64,000 nucleotides of DNA, from contig CAZAJG010000005.1 in the NCBI GenBank assembly GCA_964485405.1, positions 1 through 64,000 of the forward strand. Direction: 5' to 3'. Of this stretch, positions 15,721-24,353 are shown piece by piece. The stretch's first letter is position 1. Each line of letters opens with the position of its first letter. A program made the position numbers and the translations under genes. The notes under the pieces are model-generated. The model was given only the letters and a program-made list of their open reading frames with translations. It was not told the origin of the DNA and did not search any database. Source of the DNA: CAKZNE01 sp964485405. GTDB taxonomy: Bacteria; Bacteroidota; Bacteroidia; Flavobacteriales; Schleiferiaceae.

Positions 15721-18378
15721 TTAACGGAACAAATGTAAAAAGCCAGAAGCGGTACGTTCCCTTGATTCTTGAATACTTAATGTGCTGTAGTTGCACACAT
15801 AATAATAAACACCTTCAGAACAGTCTTGGCCGGTAAACACATCTTTACCATCCCATCCGTTTTGTAAAAAAGCATTTCCATCATTGGTTTCATAAACGAT
15901 CGTTCCCCAGCGGTTGTAAATTATAATCCTCAACTCTCGGATATCTTTAAAGAAAATAGCGGAGAACAAATCGTTCTGCCCATCCGCATTGGGTGAAAAA
16001 ACATTTGGGAACTCAATTAAAGGACAAGCTTCTACGCATATAATTTCACTCAATAAACTCTCGTTTGCTTCTCCTCCTACATCCTGATCGGCATCATCCA
16101 CGGCTGTTACTGCGTAGCAACCTACTAATGGCCTACCATCGCTTGCAGGTTCTAACACTATTTCAGTTTGGGATCCGGTAAGTTGAAAAATCGGTGTTTC
16201 TGGGAAGTTGTCACTCTCTCCTCCTTTATAATACACATTATAAAACTGAATGTCTTGGACACAATTTGGATCATTGGGTTGAGTCCAGCGAAGAATTAGA
16301 GAATCGTTTTCACAAATGTACTCAGAGGTTAAAACAGGCGCACAAGGAGCGGCTGTATCTACAGCCACGCCACAGTTAATCTGCGAATTGTTGATGAGTG
16401 GGCTTGGAATGTTACTGGAGCCAACGGTATAGTTTCCAAAAGCTCTAGCTCTGTAGCAATAGTTGTCTCCATTAATCAAACCCGTATCGCGATAGGTATC
16501 GCTATAAGCAGTATCTCTAAGCACAAAGTTTCCGCTTCCTGTTGGTTCTTCTCTAAAAACTTCATATTGAAAATTGAACCAAGGTGTATTGTGGGTAAAC
16601 TCTAAAAAGTTCCCTTCATCAAAACCGGTTACTTCTAAAAACACGGAGCTGGCCGGGTCTGTGCTTCCCACAAAATCTTGATTCACTCCAGAAAACATAT
16701 CTACCTGGTAACGATAAGCACTATCTAGAGTGTTTAAACCGGTATCGGTAAAAAAAGTATCTGTAAGCGTTTGAATTTGAGTGAAATTGGTTCCGTCTAA
16801 ACCTGTTGCGCGCAACAAATTATAGGAGTAAGGCGGAGGAAATGCTAAGCTATCAAGTTCTGGAGGAAGAATCCATCTAACATCAATATTTCCACTGGCT
16901 GCATCTGTGTTTAATACATCTACATTGGTTAACATAGGAGCCGTTAAGGGCAAAGCGGTGCAGAATTCTACAGAAGCATAGCTTTCCGATTCATCCTCAA
17001 AATAAGCAATTACCATGTAACAGTAGCGAACTCCTCGTTTCAGTTCAAAATCGTCATTGTAGGTAGTGCTGCCAATACCGTCTATATCGGCAATAAGTTC
17101 GTAGCCCGTATATTCTGGAACACCGGTCTCGCAATCATCAGGAATAAAGCCAAAAGAGTTTTCCCTTCTGTAAAGGCGATAACCAATGGCATCATCGCAT
17201 ATGCTTTGATCCCAGCTCAAATCAATGGAGTTGCTATTTTCCACAGCAACAGGGTTTCTTGGTGCTGGAGCAACCACTGTAATCTCCGCGGTAAAAATAT
17301 CTACAAGGGGTTGTGGGTGAACATCAACCGCTTCAAAAGTTACATAGTAAGGCTGTTTGCGCACATGAACACAAGCAGTTTGCCAAACAAAAGTTCCAGT
17401 TAAAGGTGAGGAGCCTTGTGCATTAAAGCTATTTGCCGTAGGAGGTTCCACAGCAAATGGTCCGCCAACAGCGGTCATTACAATTGGATCACCATCAGGA
17501 TCGGTAGCAGTAACATTAAAGGATAGTGTTTGGCCAGCCTCTACACAAAACGGACCTACGGGATCTATTACTGGGGGTTGATTGGCGCAGCCTTTAATAT
17601 CTACTTGTAAATCTCGTACAACATATCCTATTCTTATGTACTCACCGTTTGCATTTTTACGAAACTCATTAATTTGAATGGCAAAATTGTATTGACCAAT
17701 TTGCTGTGGGACATCCCAAATCAAATCACCCGTTATTGGATCAATGGCCAAACTATCTTGAACAAAAGCAGGGTCATAAGTAGTTGAAATCGTAATACCG
17801 TCTGTAGTACGGCATTCTACTAGGCTATAAGAAAGGCTATCCCCATCAGGGTCAAATGCTCCTGTATTATGTTTAAAAATGCGTTTGGTGCAACCGTCAT
17901 CAATAGGCGGGTTAAGTAGAACTGGAGAGGAATTACCGCCCAAGGTGGGGCTAATTACCAACTCAGACTGAACATAAAAAGGGACGTTTACCGATTGAAT
18001 GATATTGGCAATACCAGAATTTCGATTTGGATCTTCAAAAGAGAGAATGTAAACCCCAGGAGAATTGTATGAGTGTACGTCTATGTATACGTTTTTACGA
18101 ACATCTGTGCCCGGAATAAGTTCACCCATTTTTGCAGGAGAAGGGCAATCTCCATCGCTTCCGTTAGACCTTTGTATAGTAGAACTAGTTTGATCACCCC
18201 AATCTATGGTCAAATCACAGCGGTCTGCAGCTACTGAATTTTTAGTATATGTAGTAATGGTAACTTCGTAATTAAACCCGTTAATATGTCTATACGTAAT
18301 TTCGCCCGCCCGGTTATGGGTGGCATAAGCCGTTTGGAGGCCAAAAACGAGTATGAAAAAGAATAATAATCTCTTCAT
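15721..18378 (-). CDS. Large surface protein with T9SS type B sorting domain
   Basis: 885 residues with a Sec signal peptide (MKRLLFFFILVFGLQTAYA). The N-terminal domain begins THNRAGEITYRHINGFNYEV, related to the N-termini of the two paralogs at 25771-30795. A middle of cadherin/Ig-like and fibronectin-III-like modules follows (PDGDSLSYS, DPDGDPI, ISLSWDQ-type, repeated TYNDDF/YRYQV). The C-terminus is the gliding-motility-associated type B sorting domain: FPNVFSPNADGQNDLF, IYNRWGTIVYET, NGWDGKDVFTG, SEGVYYYVCNY. Such proteins are exported by the type IX system and attached to or released from the cell surface; an adhesive role is inference. No gld/spr/por machinery gene is in the window. 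Confidence 0.93.
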   Translation of the reverse strand: MKRLLFFFILVFGLQTAYATHNRAGEITYRHINGFNYEVTITTYTKNSVAADRCDLTIDWGDQTSSTIQRSNGSDGDCPSPAKMGELIPGTDVRKNVYIDVHSYNSPGVYILSFEDPNRNSGIANIIQSVNVPFYVQSELVISPTLGGNSSPVLLNPPIDDGCTKRIFKHNTGAFDPDGDSLSYSLVECRTTDGITISTTYDPAFVQDSLAIDPITGDLIWDVPQQIGQYNFAIQINEFRKNANGEYIRIGYVVRDLQVDIKGCANQPPVIDPVGPFCVEAGQTLSFNVTATDPDGDPIVMTAVGGPFAVEPPTANSFNAQGSSPLTGTFVWQTACVHVRKQPYYVTFEAVDVHPQPLVDIFTAEITVVAPAPRNPVAVENSNSIDLSWDQSICDDAIGYRLYRRENSFGFIPDDCETGVPEYTGYELIADIDGIGSTTYNDDFELKRGVRYCYMVIAYFEDESESYASVEFCTALPLTAPMLTNVDVLNTDAASGNIDVRWILPPELDSLAFPPPYSYNLLRATGLDGTNFTQIQTLTDTFFTDTGLNTLDSAYRYQVDMFSGVNQDFVGSTDPASSVFLEVTGFDEGNFLEFTHNTPWFNFQYEVFREEPTGSGNFVLRDTAYSDTYRDTGLINGDNYCYRARAFGNYTVGSSNIPSPLINNSQINCGVAVDTAAPCAPVLTSEYICENDSLILRWTQPNDPNCVQDIQFYNVYYKGGESDNFPETPIFQLTGSQTEIVLEPASDGRPLVGCYAVTAVDDADQDVGGEANESLLSEIICVEACPLIEFPNVFSPNADGQNDLFSAIFFKDIRELRIIIYNRWGTIVYETNDGNAFLQNGWDGKDVFTGQDCSEGVYYYVCNYSTLSIQESRERTASGFLHLFR

Positions 18379-18494
18379 TTGGGTGTAAACAGAACTTAAT
18401 CGGTGGTACAGGGTTTAATGATTTTTATAACAACTTATCTAACTTCTTATTTTATAAGATGTTCATTAATGTGATTAGTTGCTTCAAATAATAA

Positions 18495-18502
18495 TATTTT
18501 TG
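18495..18502 (+). promoter_or_regulatory. Candidate pepA promoter, -7 element
   Basis: TATTTTTG (TAnnTTTG) lies 24 bp before ATG 18527. It also argues against translation beginning at the in-frame TTG 18479, upstream of this element. Confidence 0.4.
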
Positions 18503-18526
18503 TTACCAAATTTAATAAATAAAGCC

Positions 18527-19954
18527 ATGAAATTCAGTGCTGATAAGCATTCGCATAAAATAGAGCAAACATTTTTTCTCCATACAAAGGAAGATGAGCT
18601 AAAACAAGTCGATCTCAGCTCAGAGGAAAAGGCTTATGTAAAGAAGGTTTACAAGGAAAAATCAAGCTCGCGAGTAAGTCTAAATCGTTATTCGGAACAA
18701 TTGCATATTGTTCTGATCAACATAAAAGATAAGAAGGAGTTTGAAATAAGTGAAGCTGCGAGGTTAAGCGGCAATCAGGCGCTAGCACTTCTTAAACAAG
18801 GAGAGCATAAAAGTATAAGAATAAAAAGCCTTTCAAAAGAGATTAAGCCGCAAGACTTTGCAGAAGGAATGGCTCTAGGTTCCTATCAGTTCTTAAAATA
18901 CTTTTCGGATAAAGCCAAAATGAAAAGTAAGCTGGAAGAGATTATAGTTGAGGGAGCTAGCAAACAAGAAATTCAAGATTTACAATCTTGTTGGGATGGT
19001 GTTTCCACGGCTAGAGACTTAGTAAACGAGCCTGTAAACTTTTTAACAGCCGAGCAATTAGCCAAAGAAGCAGCCAAAGCAGGAGAAAAGTATGGGTTTA
19101 AAGTAGAGATACTGAACAAGAAAAAGATTGAGGCCTTAAAAATGGGAGGTCTATTAGCGGTAAACAAAGGAAGTCAAGACCCCCCCACCTTTACTATAAT
19201 GGAGTATAAACCAGCAAAAGCGGTTAACAAAAAGCCATTAGTACTGGTAGGTAAAGGAGTGGTTTACGATACAGGAGGCCTAAGCTTAAAGCCAACGGCT
19301 AACTCCATGGACTCTATGAAAAGTGATATGGGAGGTGCAGCTGCGGTAATTGGAGCAATGATTAGTGCCAGTTCTGCAAAGCTTCCTGTGCATATTATAG
19401 GATTGGTTCCAGCAACAGACAATCGCCCTGGCGAAAAGGCATACACACCTGGAGATGTAATAACCATGTATGATGGAAGTACCGTGGAGGTGTTAAATAC
19501 CGATGCTGAGGGAAGAATGCTTTTGGCCGATGCCTTGGCTTATGCTAAAAAATATGATCCAGAATTGGTTATTGACCTAGCCACTTTAACCGGAGCAGCT
19601 GCCATTGCAATTGGTAAGTATGGCGTTGTGGCGATGGGAAATGTGGAGGATAAAAAGTTTAAACCACTAGAAACCGCAGGTAATGAAGTGTATGAACGCC
19701 TAGTGCGCTTTCCTTTTTGGGATGAGTACAACGATCTTTTAAAATCGCCAATAGCTGATGTTAAAAATATTGGCGGTCGCGAAGCGGGAGCCATAACGGC
19801 TGGTAAGTTTTTAGAACGATTTACCGACTATCCTTATGTTCATTTAGATATTGCCGGGCCGGCATTTTTGGCGGCTAAGCATGGCTATCGAGCAAAAGGA
19901 GGTACCGGAGTAGGGGTTAGATTACTGTACAATTACATTAAGAATTTAAAATGA
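18527..19954 (+). CDS. pepA: Leucyl aminopeptidase, M17 family
   Basis: Cytoplasmic two-metal exopeptidase removing N-terminal residues. 475 residues from ATG 18527 (MKFSADKHSHK). The N-terminal macro-like domain is about 1-150; the catalytic domain shows the metal/active-site motifs GKGVVYDTGGLSLKP, MKSDMGGAA, and the M17 signature NTDAEGRML from about residue 324, then DLATLTGAA. The frame extends to TTG 18479, but ATG is preferred because of the upstream promoter-like element. The stop overlaps the pdxA ATG in an ATGA, so the two genes are translationally coupled. Confidence 0.95.
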   Translation: MKFSADKHSHKIEQTFFLHTKEDELKQVDLSSEEKAYVKKVYKEKSSSRVSLNRYSEQLHIVLINIKDKKEFEISEAARLSGNQALALLKQGEHKSIRIKSLSKEIKPQDFAEGMALGSYQFLKYFSDKAKMKSKLEEIIVEGASKQEIQDLQSCWDGVSTARDLVNEPVNFLTAEQLAKEAAKAGEKYGFKVEILNKKKIEALKMGGLLAVNKGSQDPPTFTIMEYKPAKAVNKKPLVLVGKGVVYDTGGLSLKPTANSMDSMKSDMGGAAAVIGAMISASSAKLPVHIIGLVPATDNRPGEKAYTPGDVITMYDGSTVEVLNTDAEGRMLLADALAYAKKYDPELVIDLATLTGAAAIAIGKYGVVAMGNVEDKKFKPLETAGNEVYERLVRFPFWDEYNDLLKSPIADVKNIGGREAGAITAGKFLERFTDYPYVHLDIAGPAFLAAKHGYRAKGGTGVGVRLLYNYIKNLK

Positions 19955-20991
19955 GCGACAAACCCATTATAGGTATATCCGTAGGTGACCTGAACGGCAT
20001 AGGGGTGGAAATCATCATAAAAACGTTTAGTCAGCCGGATATGTTAAGTATGTGTACGCCCGTTGTTTTGGGTTCATCCAAGGTGATTTCCTACCATCGA
20101 AAGGCTTTAAAGGCAGAGAAGTTTAACTTTCAAGTGATTCATGAAATTGACAAGTTAGTTCCACAAAAAGTAAACGTACTTAATTGTTGGAAAGACGATG
20201 TAAACATTGAGTTTGGAAAGGAAAATACGAAGGTGGGGAAGTATGCCGCTTTATCTTTAGAAACGGCTTCTAAACTGTTATCCGAATCTAAGATTGATGC
20301 ACTTGTAACAGCACCCATACACAAAGCAAGTATTCAAGGAGAAGGGTTTAATTTTTCTGGACACACAGATTTTTTAGAAGATAGGTTCAAATCTAAAGCA
20401 ACCATGATGCTCGTGAGTGAAGAGATGCGAATGGCTTTGGCCACGGTTCATATTCCACTCAAGGATGTATCTGAAACGATTACTAAGGATCTGATTGCAG
20501 AAAAGCTAAAATCCATTCATGAAACACTTCAACAGGATTTCATGATTAGGAAAGGTAAAATTGCTGTACTAGCCCTTAATCCACATGCAGGAGATAAAGG
20601 CGTTATCGGAAAAGAGGATTCAGAAATTGTTCAACCTGCGATTCAGCAAGCCTTTGAGAGTGGAATAATGGCTTTTGGACCTTATCCTGCAGACAGTTTC
20701 TTTGGCTCGCAGAAGTATAAAAAGTTTGATGCCATTTTAGCCATGTATCACGATCAAGGTTTAACCGCATTTAAAAGCCTTTCCTTTGGGGGGGGAGTAA
20801 ACTTTTCGGCTGGTTTACCTATTATAAGAACCAGCCCTGATCATGGAACTGGGTTTGATATTGCCGGAAAAGGAGAAGCTCAAGAATCGTCCTTTAGAGA
20901 AGCGGTTTTTTTAGCGTGTGATTTGATAAAAAATAGGACATCAAATAAAAAACTTATTAAGAACGCACTCAAAAAACAGATAAAAGAATAA
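19951..20991 (+). CDS. pdxA: 4-hydroxythreonine-4-phosphate dehydrogenase
   Basis: Oxidises 4-phosphohydroxy-L-threonine in the DXP-dependent pyridoxal phosphate route, which also consumes the product of dxs found at 13464. 346 residues. Features: N-terminal IGISVGDLNGIGVEI, metal-binding histidine contexts SGHTDFLED and AMYHDQGLTAFK, and ALNPHAGDKGVIGKED with RTSPDHGTGFDIAGKG near the C-terminus. It overlaps pepA by 4 bp. Confidence 0.96.
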   Translation: MSDKPIIGISVGDLNGIGVEIIIKTFSQPDMLSMCTPVVLGSSKVISYHRKALKAEKFNFQVIHEIDKLVPQKVNVLNCWKDDVNIEFGKENTKVGKYAALSLETASKLLSESKIDALVTAPIHKASIQGEGFNFSGHTDFLEDRFKSKATMMLVSEEMRMALATVHIPLKDVSETITKDLIAEKLKSIHETLQQDFMIRKGKIAVLALNPHAGDKGVIGKEDSEIVQPAIQQAFESGIMAFGPYPADSFFGSQKYKKFDAILAMYHDQGLTAFKSLSFGGGVNFSAGLPIIRTSPDHGTGFDIAGKGEAQESSFREAVFLACDLIKNRTSNKKLIKNALKKQIKE

Positions 20992-21019
20992 CAATAAGCC
21001 GCTCAATTAAAAGATTTTA

Positions 21020-21027
21020 TATCTTTG
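21020..21027 (+). promoter_or_regulatory. Promoter of the DUF177-rpmF-plsX-fabH operon, -7 element
   Basis: TATCTTTG, an exact TAnnTTTG match followed by C, 30 bp before the GTG start of the DUF177 gene. It sits in the 66-bp gap after pdxA and probably starts the ribosomal/lipid operon. Confidence 0.55.
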
Positions 21028-21057
21028 CGGGCTCTAACTTTTTGAGGGGGAAATATT

Positions 21058-21588
21058 GTGGATAAAAAACAGTTTGAAATAAAATTCTCCGGTTTAAAGT
21101 TAGGTGTTCATCAGTTTGATTTTCAGATTGATAACAGGTTCTTTGAACTTTTTGATTTTTCTGATTTTGACAGCAGCCAGTTAAATGTGGATGTTGAGTT
21201 GAATAAGAAGAATAATTCATTAGAATTATCTTTTAGCCTTCAAGGGCAAGTTGAGGTGAGGTGTGATATCACCAACGAACCATTTCCACTTTCCTTAGAA
21301 AACAAGCTTGATCTTCAAGTGAAATATGGGGAAGAGTATAATGATGATAACGATGAAATTCTGATTATTCCATTTAACGATCACTTTATTAACATAGCTC
21401 AGTATTTATATGAACTAGCCGTGTTAGCCGTCCCGCTCAGAAAAATACATCCAGATGTTGAATCTGGAAAAAAGGGTTCTGAGATTTTGAAAAAATTAGA
21501 AGAATTAAGTCCTGATCATAGTGATGAGGAAAACGAAAATAATAAGATTGATCCCCGTTGGGATAAACTTAAGTCACTTTTAAATTAA
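21058..21588 (+). CDS. DUF177 (YceD-like) protein
   Basis: 176 residues; GTG start, with no in-frame ATG near. The family hallmark is a C-di-residue region (here VRCDITNEPFPLSLENKLDLQVKYG) followed by an acidic stretch and LYELAVLAVPLRKIHPD. Bacterial YceD proteins are usually encoded immediately before rpmF, as here (12 bp apart); plant homologs are linked to 23S rRNA maturation, so a role in large-subunit biogenesis is likely. The usual zinc-type Cys pairs are reduced: only one Cys is evident. Confidence 0.9.
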   Translation: MDKKQFEIKFSGLKLGVHQFDFQIDNRFFELFDFSDFDSSQLNVDVELNKKNNSLELSFSLQGQVEVRCDITNEPFPLSLENKLDLQVKYGEEYNDDNDEILIIPFNDHFINIAQYLYELAVLAVPLRKIHPDVESGKKGSEILKKLEELSPDHSDEENENNKIDPRWDKLKSLLN

Positions 21589-21600
21589 AACAGCGCAGAA

Positions 21601-21789
21601 ATGGCTCATCCTAAGAGAAAGATTTCGAAAACGAGAAGAGACAAGAGAAGAACGCACTACAAAGCTGTAGCGCCAACCGTAGCTATTTGCCCAACTACAG
21701 GAGAAGCTCACCTTTACCATAGAGCTCACTGGCACGAAGGAAAGCTTTACTACAAAGGTAAAGTGGTGATGGAAAAAGAAGTTGCGTAG
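21601..21789 (+). CDS. rpmF: 50S ribosomal protein L32
   Basis: 62 residues, very basic N-terminus MAHPKRKISKTRRDKRRTHY, then VAPTVAICPTTGEAHLYHRAH. This matches bL32. Only one cysteine is present, so this is the zinc-independent form. The order DUF177-rpmF-plsX-fabH is widely conserved in bacteria and supports the call. Confidence 0.97.
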   Translation: MAHPKRKISKTRRDKRRTHYKAVAPTVAICPTTGEAHLYHRAHWHEGKLYYKGKVVMEKEVA

Positions 21790-21804
21790 TCAATCTCTTT
21801 TCAA

Positions 21805-21830
21805 GAAGGTAACCCATTAACGTTACCTTC
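21805..21830 (+). promoter_or_regulatory. Hairpin between rpmF and plsX
   Basis: GAAGGTAAC at 21805-21813 and GTTACCTTC at 21822-21830 form a perfect 9-bp stem with an 8-nt loop. No T-run follows and the plsX ATG is 8 bp downstream, so it is not a plain terminator. It could tune plsX translation or mark an mRNA processing point between ribosomal and lipid genes. Confidence 0.5.
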
Positions 21831-21838
21831 ACGACTTT

Positions 21839-22780
21839 ATGATCAATATAGGTATAGATATAATGGGGGGAGATTATGCCCCCCATACTACTTTAGAAGG
21901 GGTGGTTCTCGCTCTGGATAAGATCAACCCAACTTCCCAATTAGTTCTTATTGGCGATGAACATGCTATCCGTGCTCACTTAGAGCGTGTAGACTTTAAT
22001 AGCGATCAGATTCAAATCGTTCCCTCTACGGAGGTAATTGAAATGACAGATCATCCTATAAAAGCACTTCAGCAAAAGAAGAATAGCAGCATGTCTATAG
22101 GCTTTGGCTTATTGGCAAAAGAAAAAATTCATGCATTTGCAAGTGCAGGTCACTCTGGTGCTGTAATGATTGGTGCTATGCATTCTGTAAAGCAAATTGA
22201 AGGAGTTTGGAGACCGTGTGTAGCAACAGCTTTTCCCTTACCAACCGGACAAAAAAATGTTCTATTAGATGTAGGGATAAATGTGGATTGTAAGCCAGAA
22301 ATGTTGGTTCAATTTGCGAAACTTGGAAGTGTATATGCCAAACAAGTTTTTGGTATTGAAGCACCGCGAGTAGGTTTGTTGAATACAGGAGCGGAAGAAA
22401 CAAAAGGGAGTTTGCTTTACCAACAGGCGCATGAGTTGCTTAAATTGGAAAGCGAAATAAACTTTGTTGGGAATCTAGAAGCTCGAGATTTCTTTGATGG
22501 CAATTGTGATGTTACGGTTTGTGATGGGTTTACTGGAAATGTAATGCTCAAGCAAACAGAAGCTTTTTACAAATTATTGCAGAGTAGAGGAATCCAAGAT
22601 GATTATCTAGATTTGTTTAATTACGAGCATTACGGAGGTACTCCCGTTTTGGGTGTAAACGGAAACGTATTATTAGGTCATGGTATTTCAAATGGAAACG
22701 CCATCTGTAATATGATATTAGCCGCAGAAAAGGTGGCTGAAGCCGACCTTGCAGCACACATTAAGAAAGCATTTATCTAA
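21839..22780 (+). CDS. plsX: Phosphate acyltransferase PlsX
   Basis: Makes acyl-phosphate from acyl-ACP for phospholipid synthesis, feeding PlsY. 313 residues; family signatures GIDIMGGDYAPHTTLEGVV at the N-terminus, IKALQQKKNSSMSIGFGLL, SAGHSGAVMIG, DVGINVDCKPEMLVQFA, GLLNTGAEETKG, and VCDGFTGNVMLK near the C-terminus. The stop shares its last base with the fabH start (TAATG), indicating coupled translation. Confidence 0.97.
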   Translation: MINIGIDIMGGDYAPHTTLEGVVLALDKINPTSQLVLIGDEHAIRAHLERVDFNSDQIQIVPSTEVIEMTDHPIKALQQKKNSSMSIGFGLLAKEKIHAFASAGHSGAVMIGAMHSVKQIEGVWRPCVATAFPLPTGQKNVLLDVGINVDCKPEMLVQFAKLGSVYAKQVFGIEAPRVGLLNTGAEETKGSLLYQQAHELLKLESEINFVGNLEARDFFDGNCDVTVCDGFTGNVMLKQTEAFYKLLQSRGIQDDYLDLFNYEHYGGTPVLGVNGNVLLGHGISNGNAICNMILAAEKVAEADLAAHIKKAFI

Positions 22781-23772
22781 TGGCAGTAAAAGCAGCTATA
22801 ACCGCAGTAGGAGGATATATTCCCGAATATAAGCTTACGAACTCCATCCTGGAAGATATGGTAGACACTACAGACGAGTGGATTACCAGCAGAACAGGAA
22901 TAAAGGAAAGAAGAATTCTTAAGGAGGAAGGAGCAGGAACATCCTTTATGGGGATTAGAGCAGCAGAAGAAGCCCTTAAAAAAAGAGGCATATCGGCAGA
23001 AGAAGTAGAGCTGGTTATTTGTGCTACTACCACACCCGATATGCAAGTAGCTTCAACCGCAGCTTACATTGCTACAGAAATAGGCGCTAAGAATGCGTTT
23101 AGTTTTGATTTACAATCTGCTTGTTCAAGCTTTTTATATGCTTTGGTTACAGGAGCACAGTTTATTCAATCTGGCACCCATAGCAAGGTGTTGGTTATTG
23201 GAGGAGATAAAATGTCTTCCATTATTGATTATACAGATAGAACAACCTGTGTGATTTTTGGAGACGGAGCGGGAGCAGTGTTGTTAGAGCCAAATGAAGA
23301 ATATGGTGTAGAAGACTCTATTTTAAGAAGTGACGGCAATGGACGCGAATTTTTATATATAAAATCAGGTGGATCTATGCGACCACCAACTGAAGAAACG
23401 GTTAAGAATAGAGAGCATTTTGTACACCAAGAAGGTCAACAAGTGTTTAAGTTTGCTGTAACCAATATGGCAGATGTATCTGCAAAAATTATGGAAAGAA
23501 ATGGGCTTACCTCAGATGATGTTGCCTTTTTAGTTCCACATCAAGCCAACAAAAGAATTATTGATGCCACAGCCAAGCGTATGGGTATAGGCTCCGAAAA
23601 AGTAATGTTGAATATTCATAAGTACGGGAACACAACAAGTGGAACCTTGCCCCTCTGTTTATGGGATTATGAAAAACAACTTAAAAAAGGAGATAATATC
23701 GTTTTTTCTGCGTTTGGAGGCGGTTTTACTTGGGGGTCAGTATATTTGACTTGGGCATACGATGCCAAGTAA
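22780..23772 (+). CDS. fabH: Beta-ketoacyl-ACP synthase III (FabH)
   Basis: Starts fatty-acid synthesis by condensing acetyl-CoA or a branched acyl-CoA with malonyl-ACP. 330 residues. The catalytic triad is visible: Cys115 in SACSSFLYAL, His254 in VPHQANKRI, and Asn284 in KYGNTTSGTLPL. EWITSRTGIKERR and GDGAGAVLLEP are family patterns. In many Bacteroidota branched primers dominate, but specificity cannot be read here. It sits between plsX and accB. Confidence 0.97.
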   Translation: MAVKAAITAVGGYIPEYKLTNSILEDMVDTTDEWITSRTGIKERRILKEEGAGTSFMGIRAAEEALKKRGISAEEVELVICATTTPDMQVASTAAYIATEIGAKNAFSFDLQSACSSFLYALVTGAQFIQSGTHSKVLVIGGDKMSSIIDYTDRTTCVIFGDGAGAVLLEPNEEYGVEDSILRSDGNGREFLYIKSGGSMRPPTEETVKNREHFVHQEGQQVFKFAVTNMADVSAKIMERNGLTSDDVAFLVPHQANKRIIDATAKRMGIGSEKVMLNIHKYGNTTSGTLPLCLWDYEKQLKKGDNIVFSAFGGGFTWGSVYLTWAYDAK

Positions 23773-23779
23773 AATTTTA

Positions 23780-23787
23780 TAGATTTG
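23780..23787 (+). promoter_or_regulatory. Candidate accB promoter, -7 element
   Basis: TAGATTTG (TAnnTTTG) in the 42-bp fabH-accB gap, 27 bp before the accB ATG. No -33 box at the expected place, so accBC may also be read from the upstream operon promoter. Confidence 0.4.
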
Positions 23788-23814
23788 TTTAGCAACCCAT
23801 CAATCCAATAATAT

Positions 23815-24321
23815 ATGGATCTTAAAGAAATACAAAATCTTATCAAATTTGTAGCTCGCTCAGGAGCTGCGGAAGTAAATCTGGAAACAGAAAACTTTAA
23901 AATCAACATTAAAACGGATGCAGCATATGCCCCTACAGAAGGAGCTGTGCCGCAAATCATTTCTATGCCTCAAGCACAACAAGCTGTGGCGGCTCCTGCG
24001 CCAGTAGCGGCTCCAGCAGCTCAAGCTCCGGCTCCGGCTGCAACTTCTGGAAACGATGCGGCTGCTGAGGATGATTCTAAATATATTACCATTAAATCTC
24101 CAATGATTGGAACCTTCTACAGAAGGCCATCACCAGACAAAGACATTTTTGTTAATGTAGGGGATGAAATAACTCCAGGATCTGTGGTTTGTATCATTGA
24201 AGCAATGAAGCTTTTCAACGAAATTGAAAGTGAGGTTTCAGGTAAGGTGGTAAAAATCCTTGTAGACGATCAAACTCCAGTTGAGTACGATCAACCATTA
24301 TTTCTTATCGACCCTTCATAG
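23815..24321 (+). CDS. accB: Biotin carboxyl carrier protein of acetyl-CoA carboxylase
   Basis: Carries the carboxybiotin of acetyl-CoA carboxylase. 168 residues. N-terminal helix (DLKEIQNLIKFVARSGAAEV), an Ala/Pro-rich flexible linker at about 57-82, then the biotinyl domain KSPMIGTFYRRPSPDKD with the biotinylation site IIEAMKLFNEIESE, Lys132 being the modified residue. Followed after 32 bp by accC, as in most bacteria. Confidence 0.97.
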   Translation: MDLKEIQNLIKFVARSGAAEVNLETENFKINIKTDAAYAPTEGAVPQIISMPQAQQAVAAPAPVAAPAAQAPAPAATSGNDAAAEDDSKYITIKSPMIGTFYRRPSPDKDIFVNVGDEITPGSVVCIIEAMKLFNEIESEVSGKVVKILVDDQTPVEYDQPLFLIDPS

Positions 24322-24353
24322 TTAGGGGATACTTTCATTAACCCGCAATTACT

